From Paramecium octaurelia (lineage: Eukaryota; Ciliophora; Oligohymenophorea; Peniculida; Parameciidae): a stretch of 64,000 bases of DNA. Numbering within the stretch: position 1 is the stretch's first letter; every line of letters begins with the position of its first letter. Location: NCBI GenBank assembly GCA_905182995.1, contig CAJJDP010000046.1, forward strand, positions 376,488 through 440,487. Reading direction: 5' to 3'. The position numbers were made by a program, and so were the translations under genes. Shown here piece after piece: positions 11,715 to 23,765 of this stretch. The notes beneath the pieces were generated by a model. That model did no database searches, was not told the DNA's origin, and saw nothing but the letters and a program-made list of their open reading frames with translations.

Positions 11715-11935
11715 GTGCCATATCTATCAAAATACTATTTATTAGATTGACTTATATTATTAATTACAATAAAATTTATATTCTTAATTCTTATGTAACA
11801 ATGTTGATGAAATCAACCTAACACATTTTAAAAGAATATACCAATATTTTTATTGTGAGTAATTAATTTTATGAAAAAATGAAAATAAATATTGTAAATT
11901 TAATCAATAAATTTAGACATACAATATATTATTTT

Positions 11936-13845
11936 TCATCTTTACAATTACTCAAGTAATTATTAGTTTGAAGAATATGTGATGTTATCATCATACTTGA
12001 AGAAATCAACTTCTTGAAATTTCAGAATTTCATGTATTTTACAACAATCTTTTAAACGAACAGCAAATTCTAAATAGCTTCTATCACTCCGTTCTTTAGG
12101 TAATTAGGCCAAGACTATTTAATAATAATTTTCTAAGCCAATTAAAAAAATTGTATCAAATTATTTTTTATCTGTTAATTCCATTGTTGCTATAGAGTTA
12201 ATTAGTTTCATTTCCTCTATTGCTGTATCTTAGAGGGCCATTTTTGTTCTTTTAACTAATTCTAATAGAAATTCTCTTATCAATTCATAATTTTCCTTTA
12301 TAATTTTTACTGAATCATTATACTCTTTACTTTTACAAAATATGCCCCATTCTTTTTCTGTAAATCTTTTCGTTGTACTAAAAGCATTTAAGTATAATAT
12401 ACTTGTTTAAACTTTTCTTTTACAATTTTGATAAAATCTTAGATAAAATAAGAAATTAGTATTTCGTCAACATATAGCATATTCCTAAATATATACTCTA
12501 ATTTAATTGAAATTTTTCTAAAAGAAATAACAATATATATACATGCTGACCATTATTCAAATAATGATTGTGAAAGTTTATTTAGAAATTCAGATTTATT
12601 CTTTTTGTGTGTAATCCATTCGTCAATTTTTTTTACAATATAGTTATTGACAATCTGTTCTTGTTGTTCTTTTCCTAAAACATTTTAATTTTAATTCAAA
12701 TTTACAAGAGTTCTAAGAGGTGAAGTTGATTATTTTTAAGAAAATATTTTTTCTTTTCTTGCTGGACTAATTGAACTTTACTTGCGAGATGACAATGATT
12801 CAGTTGATTTAGTTTTTTGAGAATCTTTATTTATATTTTAATATGCCTTTTCTAATTTTTCTTATTGTTATCTCCCATGTTGTATATTTTAAATCATACC
12901 TCCATTTAAGTTTTTTACCAGATTCTTTTTTTTCAAGATATCCTGTTCCTGATTAATTTATATAATACTTCTATTTATAATAGTCATGGATTCCTGATCC
13001 TCTTAGATTTATAATTGAAATAATTCTTCCCAACTCATTCTATCCTTCTCTTCTACCTAGAGCATTTTGGAGATAATTTATTTCATATATTCAGAAACTC
13101 GAGGTATAGCTGGAAACCTTAAGGGAACAGAACAAATTTTCAGAATTAATTCTGAAAATGAATTAGCTCTCCAAGGCGTCGTCCCATAGAGGACTTCATA
13201 GAAAATAATCCCTAAGGACCATATGTCAGTTTTAGTCGAATATTGTCGTTATGCTTGAGGATTGAGAATTTATGGAGACATATACAATGGAGTACCAGCA
13301 AAAGTCTATAGAATTTGGTTGTCGAAATCCTGCAACATCTTACTGAATCCAAAATCTGAAATTTTGGCAATCCCTTTGCTCATTAGTATATTGCTTGGTT
13401 TTAAATCACGATGAACTATATTCTATTTATACATTTCTTTATATCCATCAACAATTTGACTTAGAATAATCCTGGCCTCAGTTTCTGCCAAATATTTCAA
13501 CTAATTTTTGTGAGGGCATTTCCTGGCGATATATTAATCTAAACTGCCTCCTTCACAATATTCCATCATGAAATAAATGTTGTTCAAAGTTCTTTAGAAT
13601 GAATAAAATTTGACTAGATTGGGATGTTGAAGACGCTGCATAATTTAACATTCATTTTCACATAGTTTCCTCATTTGATCGAAATTCTTATCATTTGCTT
13701 TGATGTTGATGATTTTAACTGCTACTACTTCTTATGTTTTTGTATCCCTGCCCAAACAAACTTCTCCAAATGTACCCTTCCCTATCTTCTCAGACAGATC
13801 TATTTGAAAGTGGGCTACACATTTACTTGTTTAGACATTTTACAT
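11936..13845 (-). CDS. Ser/Thr protein kinase, ULK/ATG1-like
   Basis: Predicted 620 residues. The kinase domain (about residues 12-265) has all the key motifs: glycine loop GKGTFGEV, VAVKI lysine, HRDLKPSNIL catalytic loop, DFGFSK and an activation segment ending GTPLYMSPQ, where most kinases have APE. The SDFGFSK and GTPLYMSP pattern is closest to ULK/ATG1-type kinases. A low-complexity Gln/Ser/Lys linker follows, then a helical C-terminal domain of about 200 residues that could match the ATG1/ULK C-terminal tMIT region. Introns are at 12518-12542 (25 nt) and 12402-12423 (22 nt), and removing them gives an exact frame. Assignment to autophagy is inference. Confidence 0.85.
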
Positions 13846-14267
13846 CTAAAATATTTATTTATTACAATTAACCAAATTTAAATATAATTTAGATACTATC
13901 TTTTTGGTTAATAGTTAAGTGTCTTAAATATTAAATAGAATATAGCTAGTGTTTAATAAATAGATATATTCTAAATTAATCATAGTGCATAGATCTTAAA
14001 ATATGATCACATAATCGTTAGTAATAATAACATCGATGCAGCATTAAGAATACACACTAATGAATCTAAAATTTAACTCATTTACTCTATAATAATATTT
14101 CTAATTATTCATTTATATTGAATTTGTTATCATACTTTTCGATTGAAATAACTTAGACTTCTATTTAATGCAAATATATAACCATATGTAGTAGATAACC
14201 ATTTTGATTTATTGATATAATTTATCTAAATAAAAACGGATTTACATTAGTTATTAATTAAATTACC
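13846..14267. other. Intergenic region between divergent genes
   Basis: About 420 bp of AT-rich DNA between the start of the kinase gene (minus strand) and the small secreted protein gene (plus strand). It presumably holds both promoters. No ORF, repeat or RNA gene could be supported. Confidence 0.4.
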
Positions 14268-14593
14268 ATGAAGATGGTCATCTTGATTCTGATTTTAACA
14301 ATACTCAGCACATAAGCTTAAACATCATTAAGAGGCAAGAGTAAAATTGGTATGAGTGGTCTTTATTAAGACTAGAATAGAACGAAGAATTATCATATTT
14401 GCCAAATGATTATGCGTCAGAACTATAAGAATACTCATTGTTTGTACAATTAACAAAGCCCTTTTATGAAACAGCACCAATGGATGTTATGCTTCTTAAT
14501 CATGAAATGGAGATAGCTAGAATGATGGGTAACCCGGGAGTAACAATGATGAATTATGTGCTTGAAGAGTCACCTTTCCGTCCTGCTTGGTGA
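14268..14593 (+). CDS. Small secreted or vesicular protein
   Basis: Predicted 99 residues. It starts with a clear signal peptide (MKMVILILILTILSTQAQT); the mature part is acidic and rich in Tyr, Leu and Met. A 26-nt intron (starting GTATGAGTGG, ending GACTAG) joins the signal-peptide exon to the second frame, and the total is exact. The tail reads EESPFRPAW. No known domain. It could be a soluble extracellular, secretory-granule or ER-lumen protein, though it has no KDEL-type retention signal. Confidence 0.65.
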
Positions 14594-15190
14594 GAGGATT
14601 AACTGGCATTAAGTGATGATTCCTATTTCATTATGGAATAAACAACCTAAAATTACCACATTTATTTCGCATTCATCAAATTTAGTCTGGCAATTAATTT
14701 CTCGGTTGAACATATAATACATTAAAAGAAATTATGTTCAACCTCTTAGAAATCTGTTTTACATTTTTATTCCCTTTCTTCTCTTATATCAAAATAATAA
14801 ATATTAAATAGGTGAATTCAATCATCATTTTCCAATCTTTATTATTTCAATAATACAATATCAGCACTTAAACTTTCATATTGTGAAGTAACACTAGAAT
14901 AATGAGTTCAATTATAGAAATTTAAATTAAATTTTGAAAAGAATGCATTATTTCAATTTTGTTTGGTTACATTCCATTGATTATATTGATTTCGACTTAA
15001 TTATTAATCAACAATATTGATTAACTGGCTATTTCTATATGAATATTTCCATTTATAGTTAATTATAAAAAATGAATTAAAATTATATTGACCAAGCCTA
15101 TTTCTCCAAGGTTTGAAATTCAATTTATTTAACTAGCAATTCTATAGAGCATTTGGAAATTATATTGGACCCCATACTTCGACACCCAGT
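14594..15190. other. Intergenic region with a small hairpin
   Basis: About 600 bp without a supported gene. It contains an inverted repeat with 10-bp perfect arms at 14704-14713 (GGTTGAACAT) and 14734-14743 (ATGTTCAACC), separated by 20 bp. It could be a structured untranslated or non-coding RNA. No other feature is visible. Confidence 0.45.
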
Positions 15191-17771
15191 ATGGCATCAG
15201 AGTATTTATCCTCAACTAGGACTCAAACAGCCAATATGCATAAATAAAACAGTTTGGCAAAACCAATTAAATCTCCTCAAAGTGTAAATAAGCCAATACT
15301 TTAAAATTCTGCACGAGTTAAAACGTAGACTCAACATATTTCGAAATAGCAACCAATAGTTCATCATATTAAAAGTTTATCGTCTGATTTAAAGAATTAA
15401 CTTCAGCAGAAAAGATTTAAATAAGAGAAAATAATATCATACACAGAATCAGAGTAGCATCCATTTTTAATAATTTAAAAAAAAGCAAGGGAATTAAGAA
15501 AAATTGAATCTCGAAAAAGTATTTTGCCTTCAATTTAAACTGATTCCTAACACAGTGCCAGATTGCCAGATATTCCTCCATTAATTCATATTCCCACAAT
15601 ATAAATAACAGAGCCATTAGAATTACATTCATCCAAAGGTTAGGAAAATGAATCAGATAAAGATGACGATTCTTCAGGAGAAGAGGATTTCCCTCAAGTA
15701 CCATAAAAGATGAAGAAGCTATCTGTTCGACTCAAATTCAAAAATGCTGTTTAATCTCAAGTTTCTACACTTTTTATCAATAAACAAGTATTTTATTCAT
15801 ATTATATAAGCCTAAGTCACTTTTTAATGTCATAATCTCTCCGGAATTCACAATCTAGCATGAAGAAGAGCGTCAAAAAATAAGTGATGCTTTTGAAGCT
15901 GGAAATTTTATTTTGTATAAGGCTAAGTAATTTCAGCACAAAGAGGTAACCAATAAGAAAAAACTATTTGAAAGTATATTCAATTTGAAACATCCACATA
16001 AGATGAATAACATCGTCAATTCACAAATAGCTAAATTAAATACTACAAACAAAGCATTTTAAAGAAAAATTAAAATGATTTTAACAACAACTGAAAACAG
16101 CAAAGAAGTAGAGTAACCCTAAAAATTTTCGTTTCTATCTAAATATAAAAAGAGTCAATTTTGTCAACAAGGAACTAATGAAAATATTGCATAAGGTATC
16201 AAGTTAAACAAAGATTTATTTACGATTACAATTACTAATGATAAATTAGAAAATGAAGTTAAAATTTTCAAGAGGCCAAAATTTATAATTCAATAAGATT
16301 AAGTTATTGAAGAAGTACATTTAGCATTATCTCCACCTAAAGTGTCTAAGTCTCCTAGTAGAAGAAACTTAACACATTCTGGATCTCTCCACTAATCGTA
16401 AAGACAAATTCATCTAAGGCACTCAGTCTCACAACAAATCATTAAAGATGAGCTCTCTAATATTACCATTCCTCCTCCTAATGTTGAAGAAAATAACAAT
16501 CTAGATTTTAACCAAGAATTCTCAAAAGTAAAATAAATACATTATTTATTCAAGTCTAATTTGTATGTCAGGCTTTATTATCAGAGTAAATTGCATAAAT
16601 TGCCCAGAAAAACTACTTTTGTTGGAATGAATATACAAGAAATAGAAGATTACTTTATTTCCTAACAGCAATTAATTAAGTTAACAAATATGTATTTATA
16701 TTTCTAAAATAATCAGAAATTTTTAAGTCACAGAAGTACCTGGGTTCGAATTGATTGGGTCGACGTTGCAATAAAATATAGAAATCATAAAATATATTAT
16801 TTACTAACCAAAACTAACCTTAGGCTCCAACCTTTTGTTTTTCGATCAGAGTGAAACATTTTCTTCCAGTGAATCAGACTAAAGCAGATCTTTAGATTTA
16901 CTTTTAGAAGAGCCAATTTAAAGTTTAATTTTGAATAAATTTAGGCTAGGATCATCATAACAAGAAAATGGAAGTTAAATAGGAAGCAAAATAAAATCAC
17001 TTAATCATTTAGATTAAGGGGAAGAGGAGCACATATTTATTGATGATGATTTCAAGAATTTGAAATGTAATTATTCATGCATAATTAATATCAGCTCTTT
17101 CTACTGGTTAATTGACATTAATTAAGTAAGCGAGAAATAATTTTTTATAATCATATTAATATAGATGCATTATAAGCACTTTAGATCAAAATACTAAAAA
17201 TTAATTATTAACTTTCCCCCAACAAGCCAGACCTATAAATGAAACTCTAGATTCCCTTTACTCTGATAATGATATTGGAGCATTTAGCTAACTAGAATAA
17301 TTCAACCATCGGACGATTTTAAAATAGAGAATAGCTAATTAAATAGAAGTTCGATACTAAGCAATATTGATTGGAAGATATTAAGATTTTTAAAAGGTTA
17401 TTGACATAGAACATTAAGATTTAATGGAGACATTATAAAATCTACCAGAAATACCATAATTAAAGGAATTTGAGAAATAATCAAAAAGTTAAAATTAATA
17501 ATCGTAATAACAGCAATCATAATTAAGTTTATAAAAGTAGTAACCATAATAAATACTAAATTAACATATTGTAAAAACTGACTAATAAATTCGATAAATT
17601 GCTAAAATAAAAACTAATTTACATAATAAAAAGTAGTTAATACAAAATCAATCATAAACGATTAATGCTTAACCAAATCTAAGAAAAAAGTAAACTGCAA
17701 ATTCGCCAGATCAAAACATCTCAAAATTAACAATGTAATACTCTAACTAATTAACTAATTAATAAACTCAA

Positions 17772-17802
<31 letters not shown>

Positions 17803-19232
17803 CCCAATCTACAACTTAATATTTAACTAAACCAACTAACTAATCTTAACAATCAATCAATGGATCAGGATCAAAAACAATCCAAAAATGTAATTCAAAT
17901 GGAGAGTTAAGTGAAACATCGTCCATCAAATCTTCTAATAGTAGATTGGATATTAGTTCATAAAAGATAATAGATGGAGACAATTAAAAACATTAGCCAA
18001 AAATCTAATAGTTTCAAGAATCACAGAATGAAAATAAAATAAAGCATCATCCAACAAAATCAGATAATCTGATAAATAAGATCTTTGAACAAAAAGTATA
18101 TATATTTTTATTTATAATCCATCCCTTTAGATATAAAGTATGCAACAAAATGCATTGAGAATGAGAAGTCATGCAGAGGAATAAACAAAAAGGTAGAAAT
18201 ATGATCAAAAATATTAAGTAAAGTTTGCAATAGAGGACAACAATTTCTAGGAGGTAAATAAGTTATTTAGAATTTTACATAGTTTATGGAAAATTTTATT
18301 TAATTACCAGAAATGTACATTGATTATAGATTCTAAAACAATGAAACCTTCTTAACTTTAGCTACACAAAGTGGAAATAAGGAGATTGTGAAAGAGCTAA
18401 TAAGAAGAGGAGCAGATATTAATATACAGAATGTATTTTTTTACTAAAAAAGGATGATGGAAATACGCCCTTGCATTTGGCAATAGCATATTCTCATTAT
18501 ATAATAGCTGATATGCTAATGTTTTCTGGAGCCTCCTCTCACATTTTAAATAAGTAGGGTAGGAATGCGTGGAACGTAATATGATAAATATATTATCTAC
18601 TAACAATTTTTAACATATCAAAGATTAATATTCTATATCTATTTCGTTATTAATGTAAAGTGAGATTTATATTAAAAAATAATATTGTTAACTTAATGAA
18701 TAAAGGAGCGGAAAAAAAGAGAACCTCTTCGTTCAATAAACAAACAATAAATTAGATATGCGATCGATATGATACTTAGCAAAAGCAATTTTATTGTCCT
18801 AAATATAAAAAAGATGTCAAAAATCTTATAAACAATCTAAAATTAAAATCTTCATGTGAAAGTACTTTTGTTATGATTCCATAAAATGATTCTTTGAAGA
18901 ATGTTTTGGCTGGCCTTAATAACAAATCTCCTAAGAAATTAATGAAAAAGCATATAAAAAAGACTCCTAGTACATCTTTGCACACACCAGCCGACTTTAC
19001 TATTAGAAATACTGAATAGTAATCTGAGTTAGCAAAGCAACGGCAATCTGTATTAAATCAATAATCATAATAAATTTCTTACCGATCTTTACTTTAACAC
19101 AACAAACGTAATTAGTGGATAGAATAAATTAATCAAAAGAGTTCTAATTATATTCAGCAAGATCAAATAGCAATAACTGAATATTAGTATATTTATCATA
19201 CTACAATAGAGCTTAATTAGATGTATAAATGA
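15191..19232 (+). CDS. Large Gln/Ser-rich protein with ankyrin repeats
   Basis: Predicted well over 1,200 residues. The first 950 or so are low complexity and probably disordered: Ser-rich blocks, acidic patches (SDKDDDSSGEEDF, FSSSESDQSRSLD), long Gln stretches encoded by TAA/TAG, and a 7-Asn run from an AAT repeat near 17767. The region encoded at about 18240-18580 carries ankyrin repeats: TFLTLATQSGNKEIVKELI followed by RRGADINIQN and DDGNTPLHLAIAYSHY. A further partial repeat (VNLMNKGAEKK) at about 18680 argues that the downstream exon belongs to the same gene. At least seven short introns were seen; the join between 18560 and 18690 needs a long (about 48 nt) intron or two short ones and is uncertain. 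If it is not spliced, the first gene ends at 18584. Confidence 0.65.
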
Positions 19233-19507
19233 CAAGTAATTGTGATTGGAAACATCCCTACACTTGCTATAAGGAATAGAGACAACATAGTGAAATGTAA
19301 ATTATTGAGAATCTTGAATTCGATAGTTGGAGAGAATTGATGATGACTCGAGTTATATTACGTAGATATTAATAATGAGAATTTTATAGTTATATATTGA
19401 AGAAAACATTTACTATTTATAAACTTATAAAGAATTTATTTTCTGATATTTGTAATATAAAATATTTCACAAATCCCAAAATTTAAAATAAATTTAAATA
19501 TAATCAA

Positions 19508-20044
19508 ATGTCTGACGACGAAAATCAATTTGAGTAAGGAAATGCCGGTTCATCCCATACCTACACAGAAAGTGCTGGTTCATTAAAGAAAGGAGGCTAT
19601 GTTATGCTTAAGGGACATCCATGCAAGATTACAGATGTATCAACATCAAAAGCAGGAAAGCATGGTCATGCTAAAGTATTCACTTTATTGAATCAATTAG
19701 GCTTCCATTGTTGGAAAGGATATTTTCACAAACAAAACTTATGAAGATTCAGCCCCTACTTCTCACAATGTTGACGTTCCTTTTGTTACTAAAAAGGAAT
19801 ATACATTGATGGACATCTAAGGTGATGGATTCGTCATTCTTATGAATGATGATGGATCAACTAAAGAAGATCTCAAATTACCCGAAACTGAAGATGACTT
19901 CAATTTGGTTAAGGAAGTCAGAGACTAATTTGATGCCGGCAAGTAAATTACCTCCATTAATTTGTTAGGGATTTGTTGATATCAGTTCTTTCAGCCATGG
20001 GAGAAGAAAAAATCGTTGGATGCAGAGAAGCCTAAGATAAATGA
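19508..20044 (+). CDS. EIF5A: Translation initiation factor eIF5A
   Basis: Predicted 161 residues, the normal eIF5A length. The hypusine loop reads [12 protein letters not shown], where most eukaryotes have STSKTGKHGHAK; the lysine that is converted to hypusine is present. Other hallmarks are [36 protein letters not shown] and the OB-fold region [12 protein letters not shown]. eIF5A binds ribosomes stalled on difficult peptide bonds and aids termination. Introns of 25 nt (right after HAK) and 26 nt (GTAAATTACC..TGTTAG) give an exact frame. Confidence 0.95.
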
Positions 20045-20088
20045 TTCACATTAAATATATATAGTAAATATTTATTGTAAATATATTG

Positions 20089-21104
20089 TCATTAATCAAC
20101 TACATCTTTAAAAAATGGATGCTTCAAAGCATCGCTTGCATTAATTCTTTTCTCTGGGTTATATTGCAGCATTAAACTAAATACAATAGATTTTTACTTA
20201 AGTAAATCTAAAAAATTATCCAAGTCCTTCATTTAACTGAATTTCTCTTTTAAATTCTATTTCTTATACTTCTATAATTCTTTGAAAAATATTTTATGAT
20301 CGAAAGGCACCTTGTTTGAAAAATATTCCATCTCACTTTGACTAAAACTTCCCATTACTTTGAAAATAGCAAACAATTAATCGCCTTCGCTTTTTCCTTT
20401 AAAAAGAGCTTCCTTTACAACTAATTCCCCCATTATACAACCCAGAGCCCAAATATCAATAGACACATCATATTTTGTTACGCATAAAATTAATTCAGGA
20501 GCACGATAGTATCGAGACACTATGTAAGGTGTATTTTAACCTTGAGAATTTATCATTTTAGAACTTCCAAAATCACACAATTTAACTATTTCCTTATCAT
20601 TTATAAGGATATTTTCTCTAAAAAATCATCAATAATTTTTACGGCTTTAAATCTCTATGAGCTATTCCTTTATTATGAATAAACTATAATCCTTTTAAAA
20701 TCTGATAAATGTAGGACTTTATTGTCAACTCTGAAAAGGATTTATTTTGTTTAATATATGTTTATATCCTATTTTCAAGATTATCCTCCATATATTCAAA
20801 CACAATATTTTGAATTAATTTACCCGCATCTGTTCTCGAATAAAAGAAATCCTATTCATGCTATAATATTTTACAAGGATTTTAACAATATGATCACATT
20901 CCTTAACTTCAAAGAGTATTTCATATTCTCTACTTAAAAGATTTCCAACCTTTTCAATTCTCTTGAGAGCAACTTTCTGTTTTGTATTATGATCGTATGC
21001 TTCGAAGACATATCCTGCCAATATTTTCAATAATTACCAAAAGTACCAGAACCAGCTACTTTTATAATTTCTATTGATGGAAATTTTTACAATGGCATAC
21101 TCAT
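20089..21104 (-). CDS. GSK3-type (CMGC) protein kinase
   Basis: Predicted 314 residues, essentially a bare kinase domain. Motifs: AGSGTFGYVFEA loop, VALKRI lysine, HRDLKPENILI catalytic loop, LCDFGSSK, and an activation segment with TPYIVSRYYRAPELI, which carries the conserved Tyr of GSK3/shaggy kinases. The C-lobe has KHPFF near the end. Only short tails flank the domain. Introns are at 21015-21037, 20852-20874 and 20618-20642, each with good GT..AG borders, and give an exact frame. GSK3-like rather than CDK/MAPK is inferred from the SRYYRAPEL block. Confidence 0.87.
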
Positions 21105-21339
21105 TAATTAAATTTATACAATTCTATTTTATAATATATATTAAGCAAATGATATTAAATAATTATTACCATAAATATTAATTATTGTATTTGGTGAAAA
21201 TAAATAGAATAATTTTTTTATTGAATTGTTTGAATTTTTAATCCAAATTACTTGAATTTTTGCAAGAAATTATTCAAATATGGCTTATTGAAAATACTAA
21301 ATTGATACAAGAATCAAATTTATAAACTTTTTAATTTTA

Positions 21340-21890
21340 ACTTTTGCTTACATTCTTAAAAATCATTATCTGTTCCATTGCTAAAGAGCATACTTTCTTA
21401 ATTGATAATATCCTTTAAGACTTTCCACATATGAGCAGCTACAAACTTTATTTATATGACTTGAGCTGTATTTGTAGATTATTACAATATAATGGTTGTA
21501 CGTCTGATCCTCTTTCAAAACTAAAATGATAAAATTATAAATATTTGATTATGCAAAGGAAGAACATAAATAGGTCAAACAATAATTTCTCCTTCTATCA
21601 AAACTATTTATTTGATTTATTCCATATTCTATATGTTATAGGAATTATCTTTTTGTACAATTAAAGTTATAAGGTTAGCAGACCAATAAATTAGGTTTAT
21701 TTCTTTATTACATTAAGTTTAAATTCTCGCTTATGAATATTATAATATTTAAATTCTGTAGAATACATTGCTGATTAATTTGAAGTCTAATTTATAAAAC
21801 AGAAATTTAATCCAGATTGGTATCTAATTTACAACTTCGATCATCTTCACTTTAATTTTGTAAAAGTAATCATTCTTGATAGGTAATATA
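21340..21890 (-). CDS. Probable small gene, model unresolved
   Basis: In the 865-bp gap 21105-21969 the minus strand shows overlapping long open frames and several plausible introns (for example 27 nt starting GTGAAGATGA and 20 nt starting GTAATAATCT). The best C-terminal reading is VAAHMWKVLKDIINQESMLF, then a Lys-rich tail ending in TGA near 21340; the best N-terminal reading includes AMYSTEFKYYNIHKREFKLN. I could not join these into one sure model and recognise no family. Parts may be chance open frames, since only TGA stops translation here. Confidence 0.3.
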
Positions 21891-21969
21891 CATTTGCTTT
21901 GAAATTTATTTAATATATGAATGATTAAGTTTTTAGAGAATAAAATAAAAATAACCTATAATTAAAAAT

Positions 21970-23651
21970 ATGAGTTTGGAGAATGCTATAGTTCAGTGGC
22001 TTAATAAATATTAGTAATTGAATATTTAGTCGTTTGAGAGCTTGGCTGATGGTAAAGATACTTTTAAAAAATAAAGGATGCGCATTTAGTTAATTGTTGA
22101 ATTTAGTTGATCCTACATTCTTTTCTTTGGCGAGTGCTAGAAACTTAAAGATTGATATTGATGCTTAGAAGGTTTAAGGTCATTTGATCGATATGCTTTA
22201 AAAAGTTTAATAATATCGAACGAATATTCAATGCAAGCCACCTGATTATATAGAAATTGATGTTTTCGAGATCGCAGTAAAATAAAATAAACAGTAAATT
22301 TTGGCCTTATTTGAACTGATAATGAAAGTTATTCTATCTTCAAACTTAAGAGGAAAATTTATCGAGCCTATATTAATGTTAGAGGAGAAAGTTTAGGAAA
22401 CTTTAATGCATTTTCTTAAAAATCATCTAGACGAAGTATAATAAATAATTTAAAATAAAGTCAGAGAATCAAACAAATGAATGGCAAGAGGAAAACTATA
22501 TTCAAAGTCTGGTATAAAAAATGGATGAAATTGAAACTTAAAATACAGAACTTAAATAATTACTAAATGAATCTGAAGAGAAATAAAAAACATTAAAATG
22601 TGCCCTGGATGATGCCTTGGTCTAAATGGAAAACAAAGAAATGGAAATCAAGGCACTAACAGAATCTAAATGTCATTTAGAAAAATGTAAGCAATTTTAT
22701 AAACAATTTAAGGTTTGGAAGAGAAGATGGACTTTTAGCTTGAGTTTAAGGAAAGTGAGAAAATACATCAAAAATGTTTGGAACAAGAACACAAATTGGC
22801 ATAATATGAATTAATTATTGAAGATTTGAAAAGGAAAGAAATCTAATTTGTATAACTAAAGGAAGAATACTAGTAAAACAAATATAAATTACAAGAGAAC
22901 GAAAAATTAGAATAAAAAATTGAAAGCGTAAGAGATTACAAATAATAATTAGTTATAAGAACGAAGAGAATTGGACAAAGATGTTTACCAAAAAGGAAAA
23001 GAAAGATATGAAAAAGAAGTGGCTACATTGAAGTAAAATATTAAGGAGTTATTAATATAATAATCAGAGTTGAAAGAATCCAAATTAAATTTAGAATTAG
23101 AATTACAATAGAATAAAGCTAGATTGGAGAGATCATAAGAATAGATCAAAACTATAGAAACTGAATATGGATAAAAAATTAGAGAGCTATAGGTTTTGCT
23201 TGAGACTTTGCATTAAGCTGAAGATGAAGATATGCCTAATATGACAAGTAGCACTGATTAATAATTGTCTTAAGAAATGAAGTTATCAACGAATGCCAAA
23301 AACGAAAATTTTGAAAGAGAATACTATATAAAAGAAAATCATAAATTGGAAGAAAAATTAAAAGAGTGTTAAGCTAAAATGAACGAAATGCAAATGGAAT
23401 TGGAAAGTAAGAATTAAAAAAGCAAATTTGAATCATAACTTTAATAATCTTAATAAATTTCATTGTTAACAGATAAAATTAAATAATTTTAAGAACACAA
23501 CTAATAATTAAAAAAACAGAATGAAGAATTAAAGAAATAGACCTAAAATAAGAAGGTTACTCAAATTGATTATGAGATAAGTGTGCTTTCTTTGTTATCA
23601 GATGCTTTAGCAAAAAAGGTTAAAGACACTAAAAGTTAAGAAAAAGAATGA
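21970..23651 (+). CDS. HOOK-like coiled-coil protein
   Basis: Predicted 526 residues. Residues 1-150 resemble the N-terminal HOOK domain, a calponin-homology-like fold that contacts dynein light intermediate chain: MSLENAIVQWLNKY, then SFESLADGCAFSQLLNLVDP. The remaining 370 residues are nearly continuous coiled coil rich in Glu, Lys and Gln. HOOK proteins link cargo such as endosomes to dynein or microtubules. Introns of 25, 25, 26 and 25 nt were placed and give an exact frame. No C-terminal cargo-binding domain is recognisable. Family assignment is good for the N-terminus; the cargo is unknown. Confidence 0.78.
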
Positions 23652-23765
23652 TATTTTATATATAGTGATAATTCATAAATTAAGTGATTATAAATGTTTT
23701 TAATTTCAAAGTAATTACTGGAAAACTTATAATGAATTTTTCAATAATAATAATAACTAGAAAAG

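Noticed and set aside
16738-16775. A GGTTCGAATT motif resembling a tRNA T-arm (B box).
   Set aside because: It lies inside a coding exon of the ankyrin gene (VPGFELIG) and no acceptor, D-arm or anticodon stem can be folded around it.
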